NCBI GenBank assembly: GCA_037367405.1
Contig: JAZKJV010009624.1
Coordinates: 1-64,000 of the forward strand
Length of the DNA: 64,000 bases
Reading direction: 5' to 3'
Source of the DNA: Ottelia alismoides
Taxonomy: Eukaryota; Streptophyta; Magnoliopsida; Alismatales; Hydrocharitaceae
Part shown: positions 1 through 9,100 of the stretch, in pieces
Position numbering within the stretch: position 1 is the first letter of the stretch
How the letters are laid out: every line of letters starts with the position of its first letter
Notes under the pieces: model-generated
What the model was told of the DNA's origin: nothing
Database searches by the model: none
What the model saw: only the letters and a program-made list of their open reading frames with translations
Position numbers and translations under genes: made by a program

Positions 1-1085
1 TGGTACAAGTGATAGAACGACAAGAAGTTGAAGGCACAATTAATATTCCCAAAATGAGAAGAGCATAACTGATATTGAAATATGTCGGAGGTCACAACTG
101 ATGAAAACCCAAAAAAAAAGACCACTGAAAAGTTGAAATCAAATTCTTGCTCTTTAAATTAAGAAAAATAACGGCGTTGTCCATCATCATCATAGACTTA
201 GAAAATTCTTGCGATAGCTTTTAACTGCTTGATCAAAAACGAGTCTTGTACTAAATGCAAGGGTTTTTAGTATTTGTATCTTTCTTAGCTACCTTCTGCA
301 ATATCAATTATCAATTATGTCCCCTTTTTTTAATATCAATTGTGATGTTGTCTCCTTCCAAAATTCAGAGTTGTGTCCTTTTGAAGTATTGTATTTGTCC
401 TTACTTTACCTTAACAGAAGGGCAAAACTACGAGTTATATATGAAGTCAACAGTACAACTGATATTACAAAAAAAGAGAGGGGCATAATTGATATTGCAG
501 TAAGATGAGCATAAGTGACCGTTGATACAATTTTACGCGGTTTAAAAAGTTGATTTTACCACGTCGTTGTTGTTCCACGAAAAACCGCAATCAAACAAAT
601 AATATTACAACTACAAGCATGATGAAAATATAAGAGATGTATAATGCAAGTAGAGGTTCGTAACCACACGGACTAAGCAAACTCGTAATTTTTGTTCTTC
701 TTTCAAACTTGATGCAAATTTTAATCTATTGCGACGAAAGAAAAAATATGAGAGAATGTGATCTATGGTGAAAATATTATTTAGAACTTAAAGTAAATGA
801 AGGAGGGCATGAATGCAACTAAATACAGAAATGAAGGGGTGAATTGCAAATTAAGATGGAAGAAAAATTACTAAGTAAAAGTTATATCAAATAAGGATGG
901 AGAATTGCATTAAATGTTATAAAGAAAAATTAGAGTCAATTAAAGATATTTCCAAATAAACATTCTCTCACCTTAACTTAAACAACGACTAATACAACAA
1001 AAATGCAAGAAAGATATAAAAGATTGAAAATTTGTTTCTTCCAAAATCAACTTAAAACAACTTAACCATCATGATGAAATTGCAA
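1..1085. other. AT-rich intergenic DNA, no gene seen
   Basis: No convincing coding sequence is visible. The stretch contains short phrases resembling 'gggcataattgatatt' in both orientations, partly explained by the foldback annotated at 281-512. Similar phrases occur near 20.2 kb and at the right end of the window, which suggests decayed repeat DNA. Confidence 0.5.
281..512. repeat. Short foldback (inverted repeat)
   Basis: The left arm, about 290-390, reads through 'tgcaatatcaattat' and 'taatatcaattgtgatgttg'. The reverse complement of about 405-510 reads through 'tgcaatatcaattatgcccc' and 'taatatcagttgtactgttg'. The arms can therefore pair over roughly 90 bases with mismatches. I could not identify target-site duplications, so the class is unknown. 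Confidence 0.5.
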
Positions 1086-1700
1086 GAAGTAAATAAGATA
1101 AGAGAGTCTTCTCTATGAGAATCCGGCGTCACGACAAAGGAGGCTGGACACACGCGAGAGGGTCGCAGGAGGCTGGGGTGTGCGGCTGCGAGCTGGGCGG
1201 AGGAGGGTGTCAAACGCATAGCTGCAAGATGCAGCGAGGATGGCGCCGGTAGCTGGTCGCGTGTAAGGGGGAGAATGGCGCTGGTAGCTGGATGTGCGCA
1301 AGGGCAGTGGCTGCGCGGGCTGCACTCGCGCAAAGCAGTTGAGGAGGGCACGCGAAAGGAGATGTCGTTGGGCGTGCAGTGGCTGTGCAAGAAGGAGAAT
1401 GCGCCGGTAGCTGGACACGTGCAAGGAGGCGCACGGTGGTGCACGGCTGGTGTGGATTGGAGGCGTATCCGCTAGTGGTGCACGGTGGTGCACAGCTGGT
1501 GCGGATTGGAGGAGAACCGCGAGGAGGAGGAGAAGTAGCCGGAGGTTGTTGGCGCTATCCTTGTGCCTGCATAAAAAATGAGAGAGAGAGCATGGTGCGA
1601 GAGGGAGATAGTGCGTGAAGGGGAGAATGCGTGAGGGGAGAGTGCGTGAGTGGGAGAATGGAATGGGGCAGGGACGTCCTCTTTTCATTTGCATGGGGGA
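1086..1700. repeat. GC-rich stretch with degenerate short repeats
   Basis: Base composition changes abruptly from AT-rich to GC-rich. Phrases such as 'ggtagctgg' and 'gtgcacggtggtgcac' recur irregularly, and 'gagagtgcgtgag'-like repeats follow near 1610-1660. Open frames exist on both strands, but they look like consequences of the skewed composition and match no family I know. It may be the interior of an old transposon. Confidence 0.4.
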
Positions 1701-2479
1701 GGGATTTTTATAATAGCCATATGCCTCTTCAAAATGAAGAGTCACATGCAAGTAAAGACAAAATCAACTAATTTCATTCATGCATGGGGAGACGAGAGGG
1801 ATTTAACATGGCCGATTCTTTCATGGGAAATGGGGGGAGAGAGAGAGCAAGGTGCACATGCATGTATGACATTTAAAGAGTGAGAATTTTTCACTCTCAC
1901 ACTTCCCCATCTCTTTCCAACAAAAAGTAAGAGATATTTTGTAGAGACAAGTCAATATGTTAGATGTTGATAAATTAGTGCTCTATGAGTGTACTCAATT
2001 TCTCTTTGATAAATCTGATTAATGATGATAATTAATGAGAATATTTTATCAGATGTTTTCTTCATTTTATGATGATATTATACGCTTATGTGCATGGAAT
2101 AATGTAGACATATATTGTGTGAATTTAGAGTTTGTAACCTAGGAATTGATATTGTATTTCACATAATTTGAGCCTATTATCACAACATATCATATAATCA
2201 TCAGTGACAAAAACCCTACAAATAGGGAATGGACTCTATAATTTACCAAGGATAAAAAAGTAGTCTCTTCAATACCTCTCTTACCCTCATTTGCAAATCA
2301 CATCATGTTATATCTAACCATTATCATCGATAAAAACGATAAAACCCGAAAAAAACTATGCCTGTGTGCTGAAACTTCCACTTACAGAAACCAACCCAAG
2401 GTGGCGTAGAAGAAAATCGCTCACCTTCGTCAAAATGATAATCGACGGATCATTGGCCTGAGAAATTTCAAGGATGCCT
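1701..2479. other. Intergenic, nothing recognised
   Basis: AT-rich DNA with short open frames only. I see no conserved domain, RNA gene or repeat boundary here. Confidence 0.5.
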
Positions 2480-2488
2480 TACTAACGA

Positions 2489-2656
2489 TAGAGAAGATCC
2501 TTTGCTATAGGGTCTGCTGCAACAGACTCTGCAGTAGTGACGTGGGCCACTCGATTTTGATCGAGCGGTTCCCTCGAATTTGCACTTTTTGTAGGTCCCT
2601 ACCGTGCGAATTCGCGGGATCCGCTCGGCAAACCCTACAGCAGAGGATCTGTCTCC
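2489..2656. mobile_element. MITE, Mutator-type (9-bp TSD), 168 bp
   Basis: A perfect 9-bp direct repeat TACTAACGA (2480-2488 and 2657-2665) flanks an element with imperfect terminal inverted repeats. The left end runs ...AGATCCTTTGCTATAGGGT and the reverse complement of the right end runs ...AGATCCTCTGCTGTAGGGT. A 9-bp duplication is the hallmark of Mutator-like elements. The same ends recur on the insertions in introns 2 and 6 of the nearby GH3 gene, so this is one family. It has no coding capacity. Confidence 0.8.
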
Positions 2657-2665
2657 TACTAACGA

Positions 2666-3411
2666 AAGTGACAATAAACATCATTGATCAAAAGTGAGAT
2701 ACATGCATCTCAAATCATCAGCGCGACAACCTTTCGTGGAGGCCCGCTTTCTCTAACGCCTTGTCCTCTAGGTAGTCATCCCCTGATTTGGATTATGCTC
2801 CGACGAGGGTTCAAGAACTTGCAACTCTTCTCGGAACAAAAGGATCATCTCCTCTTTCCATGCTACATTCTGGTCAGATATAATCGATCTGGTGTGTATC
2901 CTACATTTTGCGTTATTAGCCCTAGTAAGTTCTACATGCAAGATCTCCTGTATAAGTTCAAATAACTATGGGTAGGGGCGGATGGAGAGGGGAAGAGATA
3001 GAGATGACACCGAAGGGAGTAAGAGATGTGTTCGACGACAACGACGAGTAGGAACAGAGGAGAGGAGGTGACTTCGATACAAATGAGTGACTGCGAAGTG
3101 ATGAACATGCAATTTTGTTGCGATGCGTAGACAATCATAAGTCAAAACATTTGTTGCCATGATTGTTATAACCGATGTTGCGGATCGTCGTTACAACATA
3201 TTTTTGAGATATTTGTAAAATTACACACTTGATCTTACTATATATGGCTTTCTTTATTGATTGGTTCATAGTATTACATCAGATAAAAGTATTTATATCA
3301 CATATATTAAGCTACTCCAATATATATTCTAGCTTATTAAAAAAGAGTTTCCTGTTTACCACAATGTTTGCAAAGCTGGTGACAGTGGAAATTACGTTAC
3401 TGAAAGCTTTA
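2666..3411. other. Intergenic, nothing recognised
   Basis: Short unsupported open frames only. The stretch at 2970-3060 is purine-rich but matches nothing I recognise. Confidence 0.5.
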
Positions 3412-3414
3412 GAT

Positions 3415-3711
3415 CACTACAGGGAAAACAAGTTGTGGCTACAGAATTATGACCACGGATATGGGGTTTGTAGCCAGAGAATTGGGCTCTGGTCATGACA
3501 CGTCGTGGCCAGTAGCCGTAGCTACAAGTCTCATCGCGGGAGCTCTCTAGCTACGAATATGCTGTGGCCACTACAAGTGACCACAGAACTTATCGTGGCT
3601 ACAACTCTTATATGAAGACTTTGGCCACGGATTGTGTCTACGAGAAACTAGTGGTCACGGAATTATCATGACCACAAGTTTCCGTAGCCACAACTCATTT
3701 TTCTTGTGGTG
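3415..3711. mobile_element. Non-autonomous CACTA-type element, 297 bp
   Basis: The left end starts CACTACAGGGAAAACAAG and the reverse complement of the right end starts CACCACAAGAAAAATGAG. Both continue into GTTGTGGCTAC. The element is flanked by the 3-bp direct repeat GAT (3412-3414 and 3712-3714), as expected for CACTA (En/Spm) elements. The interior is full of subterminal motifs of the form GTGGCTAC, GTAGCCAC and GTGGCCAC in both orientations, the kind of array CACTA transposases bind. There is no transposase gene, so it would have to be mobilised in trans. Confidence 0.82.
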
Positions 3712-3714
3712 GAT

Positions 3715-4096
3715 ATGTCGTCATCATAATACGTTCATTTTGCAGTGCCAGATAAATATAATCACAAAGTTGAAGACGACCTTGAATAGGAAGTTTTTAT
3801 TCTTAACAACCAGATCATGTGATCACACGTTACATCATCTATCATGTCTTTTCCAAAATGGAAGCAAATGCGAAATTATTATTTTTTAATTCCTGAAATT
3901 AACGGTGAATATCGTATTCATCGTTATATCAACACCGACGGTTATTATTTTTTTTTCGAAATTTTGACTCATCGTCGCTAACTTTTTAGATTCCCTTGTA
4001 AATATAAAAACATATTTGGACATTTGCGCAAAATCTAATTCTTACATGTTTATTAGTGAAAATTACCCAAGATAAGAAAGAAAAATCAACAAAGTC
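3715..4096. other. Upstream region of GH3 gene A
   Basis: AT-rich. Around 3890-3980 there are phrases such as 'catcgttatatcaacaccgacggttatt' in part, resembling the arms of the foldback at 8356-8806. This may be a degraded relative of that repeat lying in the promoter-proximal region. Confidence 0.4.
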
Positions 4097-4104
4097 TATA
4101 AAAA
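4097..4104 (+). promoter_or_regulatory. Putative TATA box of GH3 gene A
   Basis: TATAAAAA lies about 250 bases upstream of the ATG, leaving room for a leader that includes a probable 5'-UTR intron. It is the best TATA match close to the gene. Inferred from sequence only. Confidence 0.55.
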
Positions 4105-4214
4105 GATCCTCTTCAAACACCTCCACCTTATATTTGTGTACATAACAAAGGGAGAGCAGAGCACCGGAGCTCTCCTCTCTCTTCCTTTCCCCTCGGAGCC
4201 TCCACTGTCCACAA

Positions 4215-4344
4215 GGTCTTTCTCTCTCATGATTGTTTGTTCTTCGTGGTTCTTCTGTTGCTTGAGAAATTATGCATATCTTAATAGTAGTAGTTGCTGC
4301 TGCTGCTGTTTTTAGATCTGAGATCTGAACAATTTGAGCTTCAG
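4215..4344 (+). other. Probable 5'-UTR intron of GH3 gene A
   Basis: A possible donor (ACAAG/GTCTTT) at 4215 and a good acceptor (GAGCTTCAG) ending at 4344 would join the leader directly to the ATG at 4345. Gene B shows a parallel arrangement, with an acceptor one base before its ATG, which supports a conserved leader intron. The donor here is weak, so the 5' boundary is uncertain. Confidence 0.45.
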
Positions 4345-7300
4345 ATGATGGAAACGAGCAGAAGCATCGGAGTATTGCTCGTGCTCTTGTGCAGCTTAGT
4401 AGCGATCGGAGGACGGGCCGAGTACGTGCTCTACAAGGACCCGAGCCAGCCGGTGGAGGCGCGCGTGAGCGACCTCCTCGCCCGCATGACCATCGACGAG
4501 AAGATCGGCCAGATGGCTCAGATCGAGCGCAGCAAGGCCTCACGCAAGGTCCTGCGCAAGTACTTCGTAGGTAAAAAAAATCAACGACCGATTGAACGAG
4601 ATACAATTTCTTTTGATACCACATGAAACGATTGTTCTACGTTCCGGTGGTGTAGGGAGCGTGCTGAGCGGCGGAGGCAGCTACCCGAGGGTGAAGGCCA
4701 CCGCGAAGGACTGGGTGAAGATGGTCAACAAGTTCCAGAGGGGCGCGCTGGACACGCGCCTCGGGATCCCGATGATCTATGGGATCGATGCGGTCCATGG
4801 CCACGGGACCGTCTACCGTGCCACGGTCTTCCCTCACAATGTCGGCCTTGGGGTCACTAGGCAAGTACATCATCTTCAACTGAACACACGGATTTACTAG
4901 ATTCACAATAAATTATAATCCAATGGGTTGATATTAAAAGCATCTTGACCTATATTACTTGACTTGTTGACTTCAAAATACATTTTACTTAATGGAATAT
5001 TAGGGCTTTTAATCCCACGGAGGTGGATCCTCTGCTCTTACAGCAGGTGATGTAACGTAGGAGAGCCGCTCGAAGGATCCGCTCACTTTCATGCCATCGT
5101 TGTTAAATATGCATCGATAAGGTTGTATACCATTGGATTCCACGATTGGTAGAAATTTATTTGACAAGATCAAATTCTTAGAGATGATCTGCTGTAACCG
5201 TTCGAGCCGCTCGATCTTGATCGAGCGTTTCACACGATCTTGCACGGTACGGGCCCACAAAAAAATACAAGATCGTACGAATCGCTCGATCAAGATCAAG
5301 CGGCTTGAGCGGTTGCAGCATAATCTACCGCACTACACCCTACAGCAGCAAACGATCCGCCTCCTCAAACTCTATTATTCCAACGATCAACAATATTTTA
5401 CCTCTAATGAGGAAATTATTAAAATAAGATCGTTAGATCCCACCTTGACAGAGATGGATATTGAAACATACAACGCGAAGAAATTAGGTGCGAGAGTAGC
5501 TTTCAAGTTAGTGCCATGACTTGTATTCATTGCAAATTCCACATCACAGGGATCCCGACCTCGTCAAGAGGATCGGCGCGGCCACCGCCCTTGAAGTCCG
5601 CGCCACCGGTATCCCGTTCGTATTTGCACCGTGCGTCGCGGTGAGTGAAGAGATCGAATCGAATACGCTTTTGGTCTTTGTGTACGCGATGCATTTCGTT
5701 GATATGTCTTGCATCGATCCGTGTTAGGTCTGCCGGGATCCTAGATGGGGACGGTGCTACGAGAGCTACAGCGAGGACCCAAAGATCGTCCAGGAGATGA
5801 CGTCGATAATTCCCGGCCTCCAGGGCGATATCCCTGCCGGCAGACCGAGAGGAGAGCCCTATGTGGCCGGAACGTAAGAGCTACTTAGCGGTGCTATTTT
5901 TTTTCACTAGTAGGATTCGAACCCTGCTACTTTAAAGTGGGAGCCACTGCTTCTACCACCAGACCATTAGAGGGGTTCTAAAGCGGTGCTATTTATGAGT
6001 TACAATTACGTGTTCGATCGTTCAAATTCCTAATCATGCTAGTTCATGTACTTCGATCGTGCAGGAACAAGGTTGCTGCGTGTGCCAAGCACTATGTCGG
6101 AGACGGAGGCACGAACAAGGGAATAAACGAGAACAATACGATAATCAGCCGGAACGGGCTGTTTAGTATCCATATGCCGCCCTACCTCAACGCGGTCAGC
6201 GAGGGAGTTTCGACCATAATCGTCTCCTACAGCAGCTGGAATGGTGTCAAGATGCACGCCAACCGTGATCTCATTACCAACTACCTCAAGAACACTCTCA
6301 AGTTCAAGGTAGGTTAATGGCGGGGAAAAGAAACTTGAATTTGAAAAACGGTTAAGTTAGTTGATCAGGGGCTCATTTGCTTTTCCTGTCGGAATTCTAG
6401 GGTTTCGTGATCTCCGACTGGATGGGTGTCGACAGGATCACTACCCCGGAGCACGCGAACTACACATTCTCCCTGGAGACCGGTCTTCTCGCCGGACTCG
6501 ACATGGTTCGAATCTTATGGAAGAAGATGCTCTGCTGTAGAGGGGATTGCAATAGAGGTGCTGTAATCCCAATAATTTTATTTTATCATTTAAATTTTAA
6601 AACCCAACCTTATAAATTGAATCTTAGATAACTGTTCTACATGACCTCCAATTTTCGCTTAAATCCGATATTATTTGCTATTTTATTTTAATGATTGAAG
6701 ATTCGGAACTTTTTAAATGGAGTTTAAGTTTCTTACATTCTGACCGACTATTTATCATTAAGATAAAATATCAAATAATATCGGATTTAAGCGAAATTTG
6801 GAGAACATGTAGAAAATTTATCTAAGATTCAATCTATAAGGTTGGGTTTTAAAATTTAAATCACAAAATAAAATTGTTGGGGATTACAACACCTCTGCCG
6901 CAATCCCCTCTACACTAGAGGATCCTCTTCCCGAATCTTATACATATGCCTCCTCGATTTGTGTGAACATCGATCGCCTTATACCAGTGTTTCATTTAGA
7001 TCATGATCCCATACAACCTGAGCGAGTACCTCTCCACGTTTCACTACCTTGTGAAAGGCAACTACATCCCCATCAGCCGGATCGACGACGCGGTGAGGAG
7101 GATCCTCCGAGTGAAGTTCACGATGGGCTTGTTCGAGAAACCGCTCGCCGATCTCAGCCTCGTGGATCAGCTAGGAAGCAAGGTCGATTCTTGTTCGCAT
7201 AATGATTTGAATCCAAAATTAGCTCATTGTCAAATTTCATCCTCCCTCAGGCACATCGGGAATTGGCGAGGGAGGCGGTGAGGAAGTCGCTCGTGCTCCT

Positions 7301-8016
7301 GAAGAACGGGAAGGACGCTTACCAGCCATTGTTGCCCCTGCCGAAGAAGGCCAGGAAGGTGCTTGTCGCGGGAAGCCATGCGGACAATATAGGATACCAG
7401 TGTGGAGGGTGGACAATCGAATGGCAAGGATCAAGTGATAGTAGCAATTTTACCGGCGGTAATCTCGCACCTTTCGATCGTTGGCCCGATTCTCGAATGA
7501 GAACCCATCTTTTCTTTGTTGAATACAGGAACAAGCATCCTCCATGCAATCAAGTCCACGGTCGATGAGTCGACGGAGGTCGTCTTCGACGAAGTACCGA
7601 CGGCGGGTTCAGTTGCCAAAGGCAAGTATTCCTACGCCGTCATCGTAGTCGGTGAGAAGCCATATGCAGAGACCTTCGGAGACAACCTCAACAACCTCAC
7701 CATCCTGGACCCTGCCTCGGCCACCATCAAGAACGTGTGCACCCAGGTGAAATGCGTGCTGCTTGTCATATCGGGCCGACCGATCGTGGTCGAGCCGTAC
7801 TTGAAAACTGTAGACGCGTTGGTGGCGGCATGGCTACCGGGTACGGAGGGCCAGGGGGTCGCCGACGTGTTGTTCGGCGACTACGGGTTCACGGGGAAGC
7901 TGGCGAGGACGTGGTTCCGGTCGGTGAGCCAGCTCCCATTGAATCTCGGGGACCCTAACTACAACCCCTTGTTCCCATTTGGGTTTGGGCTCACCACAAA
8001 GGGCACCATAACTTGA
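4345..8016 (+). CDS. GH3 beta-D-glucan exohydrolase / beta-glucosidase (gene A)
   Basis: Nine exons join in frame to 631 residues: 4345-4570, 4656-4860, 5550-5640, 5728-5873, 6065-6308, 6401-6505, 7000-7182, 7251-7458 and 7529-8016. The protein starts with a hydrophobic secretion signal (about residues 1-27), then the N-terminal (beta/alpha)8 domain and the C-terminal sandwich domain of plant GH3 enzymes such as barley ExoI. Visible active-site residues are D120, R183, K231-H232 (KHYVGDGGT), E245, nucleophile D310 (GFVISDWMG) and probable acid/base E517 (PYAETFGD). All sit at the ExoI positions after allowing for the signal peptide. The expected role is release of glucose from beta-glucans or oligosaccharides in the wall. 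I started at the first of two adjacent ATGs, as in gene B. Intron 2 has a GC donor (AG/GCAAGT), and introns 2, 4 and 6 carry transposon or retroposon insertions. Exons are GC-rich throughout. No frame breaks are seen. Confidence 0.93.
5019..5364. mobile_element. MITE in intron 2 of GH3 gene A, with internal hairpin
   Basis: The left end GGAGGTGGATCCTCTGCT mirrors the reverse complement of the right end, GGAGGCGGATCGTTTGCTGC. These are the same ends as the elements at 2489-2656 and 6519-6931. Inside, about 5187-5240 and 5270-5325 form a second inverted repeat of some 50 bases centred on 'cgctcgatc(t/a)agatc' motifs. I could not find an intact flanking duplication, so the insertion is older or rearranged. 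It lies within the intron with the GC donor. Confidence 0.62.
5900..5981 (-). mobile_element. tRNA-like retroposon (very short SINE) in intron 4 of gene A
   Basis: A perfect 13-bp direct repeat AGCGGTGCTATTT (5887-5899 and 5982-5994) flanks an 82-bp insert. Read on the minus strand it is a tRNA-like sequence with an A-box-like segment (TGGTCTGGTGGTAG), a clear B box (GGTTCGAATCC) and a tail of about eight A residues. Long target duplications plus a poly(A) tail are the marks of LINE-driven retroposition. The body is about the size of a tRNA, unlike typical plant SINEs, which carry an extra unrelated 3' part. Confidence 0.72.
6519..6931. mobile_element. MITE in intron 6 of GH3 gene A, 413 bp, 10-bp TSD
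   Basis: A perfect 10-bp direct repeat CGAATCTTAT (6509-6518 and 6932-6941) flanks an element whose two halves are inverted copies over roughly 170 bases each. The left end is GGAAGAAGATGCTCTGCTGT and the reverse complement of the right end is GGAAGAGGATCCTCTAGTGT. Duplication length and end sequence place it with the Mutator-type MITE family at 2489-2656. It begins 13 bases after the 5' splice site. The donor GT is retained upstream of the first duplication copy. Confidence 0.85.
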
Positions 8017-8355
8017 ATAAATGGATCGTGAACTTAAAGAGGGGTCTGATGGTATAGCAGTGTGCTTCCACTTTAAAGGACTAATGTTTGAATTTCAGTG
8101 AGGATGCTCTGATCTCCGAAATTACCGAGGTTACTACTTAAAAAAAGGATCATAGTATTTGCTTTGTTGGGATTTTGGGCAAATAAATGGTTTCATCACC
8201 GAAGAGGAAAAATTATGGTTTTCTCTTGGTTTAAATAATTTAATGTCCCTTTAGAAGTAATGTATATGCGTGGGAATAATTGCTTTGTAATAATTCGTGG
8301 AGTGATATATCCGAAGTTTTCTTCTCTCTCTTGTTAATGTTAATATTGTTATTGC
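8017..8355. other. 3' flank of GH3 gene A
   Basis: Contains AATAAA motifs near 8017 and at 8182-8187 that could serve as polyadenylation signals, and the tRNA-like sequence at 8033-8145. Nothing else is recognised. Confidence 0.4.
8033..8145 (+). mobile_element. tRNA-derived SINE-like sequence in the 3' flank of gene A
   Basis: It reads GGTCTGATGGTATAGCAGTG (A-box-like), then a segment sharing CTTCCACTTTAAAG with the intron-4 retroposon, then a decayed B box (GTTTGAATTTC). About 50 unrelated bases follow, ending in a run of A residues. This looks like a fuller member of the family seen at 5900-5981. No convincing target duplication was found. Confidence 0.5.
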
Positions 8356-8806
8356 CAGTGTAACAAAATTGAGCGGTAATGATGATTTTTTCAAAAGATG
8401 TATGAAATTAGCCATCGTTAAATATATTTAACTATGATATTATTCGTTGCAAAATGATTTTTTGTACTTGAAATTAGTGACGAATATCATACACGTCGTT
8501 ATATCATTAACAACGGTCCACACATCGATGCTTATCTGCCGTTATTTTTCAAACTTCTTACTAATCATCGTAAAATTTTGAACTAAAAAATAATGACGAT
8601 TAATTGATATTTTTGAAAAATAGCAACAGATAAGCATCACTATGTGAACCGTTGCTAATGATATAGCAACATACATGATAGTCGTCATTAATTTTAAGTA
8701 CAAAAATTCATTCCATAATGGATATATCGTCGTTATATATTTAACAACGGCTAATTTAGTGATATATTTTGAAAAAATTATCACTATAGCTAAATTTGAT
8801 ACAGTG
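8356..8806. repeat. Foldback element, about 450 bp
   Basis: Two arms of roughly 200 bases are inverted copies. The left arm passes through 'gtacttgaaattagtgacga', 'tatatcattaacaacggt' and 'gatgcttatctg'. The reverse complement of the right arm passes through 'gtacttaaaattaatgacga', 'tatatcattagcaacggt' and 'gatgcttatctg'. The ends are CAGTGTAACAAAATT and, reverse complemented, CACTGTATCAAATTT. These resemble CACTA-type ends, but I could not establish the flanking duplication. Confidence 0.68.
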
Positions 8807-9100
8807 TGTCATTAAATATGGGCTTTGGATTTATATTTGGGTTTGTTCTAAAATGAGGACAGTTCTCCACTTTGGACATATGGGAACATATATGGTTGGA
8901 CATGTATGGATATGCATTAACTTTAATCCACATCATCAATCCTTTAATTATGAACATATCAGCTATTATTTGTCGTTCAAACCTTCCAAATGTCGATATG
9001 GGCCCGACAATCCCTATAATTTTTTCCCAATAACACTCATGCCTCTAACTTTTTGCTGTCAGGACCGTGCTTCTGTATTCTAATAAAACTAATTTATACC

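Noticed and set aside
1052..1751. Possible minus-strand gene of about 212 codons
   Set aside because: Several frames are open simultaneously in a GC-rich degenerate repeat. No start context, introns or family match.
4865..4866. Use of the GT at 4865 as the intron 2 donor of gene A
   Set aside because: It would leave the exon in phase 0 and shift the frame of exon 3. The GC donor at 4861 restores the conserved protein.
5900..5981. A genuine tRNA gene in intron 4 of gene A
   Set aside because: The A and B boxes are present, but the cloverleaf is imperfect, and the poly(A) tail and 13-bp duplications show it was retroposed.
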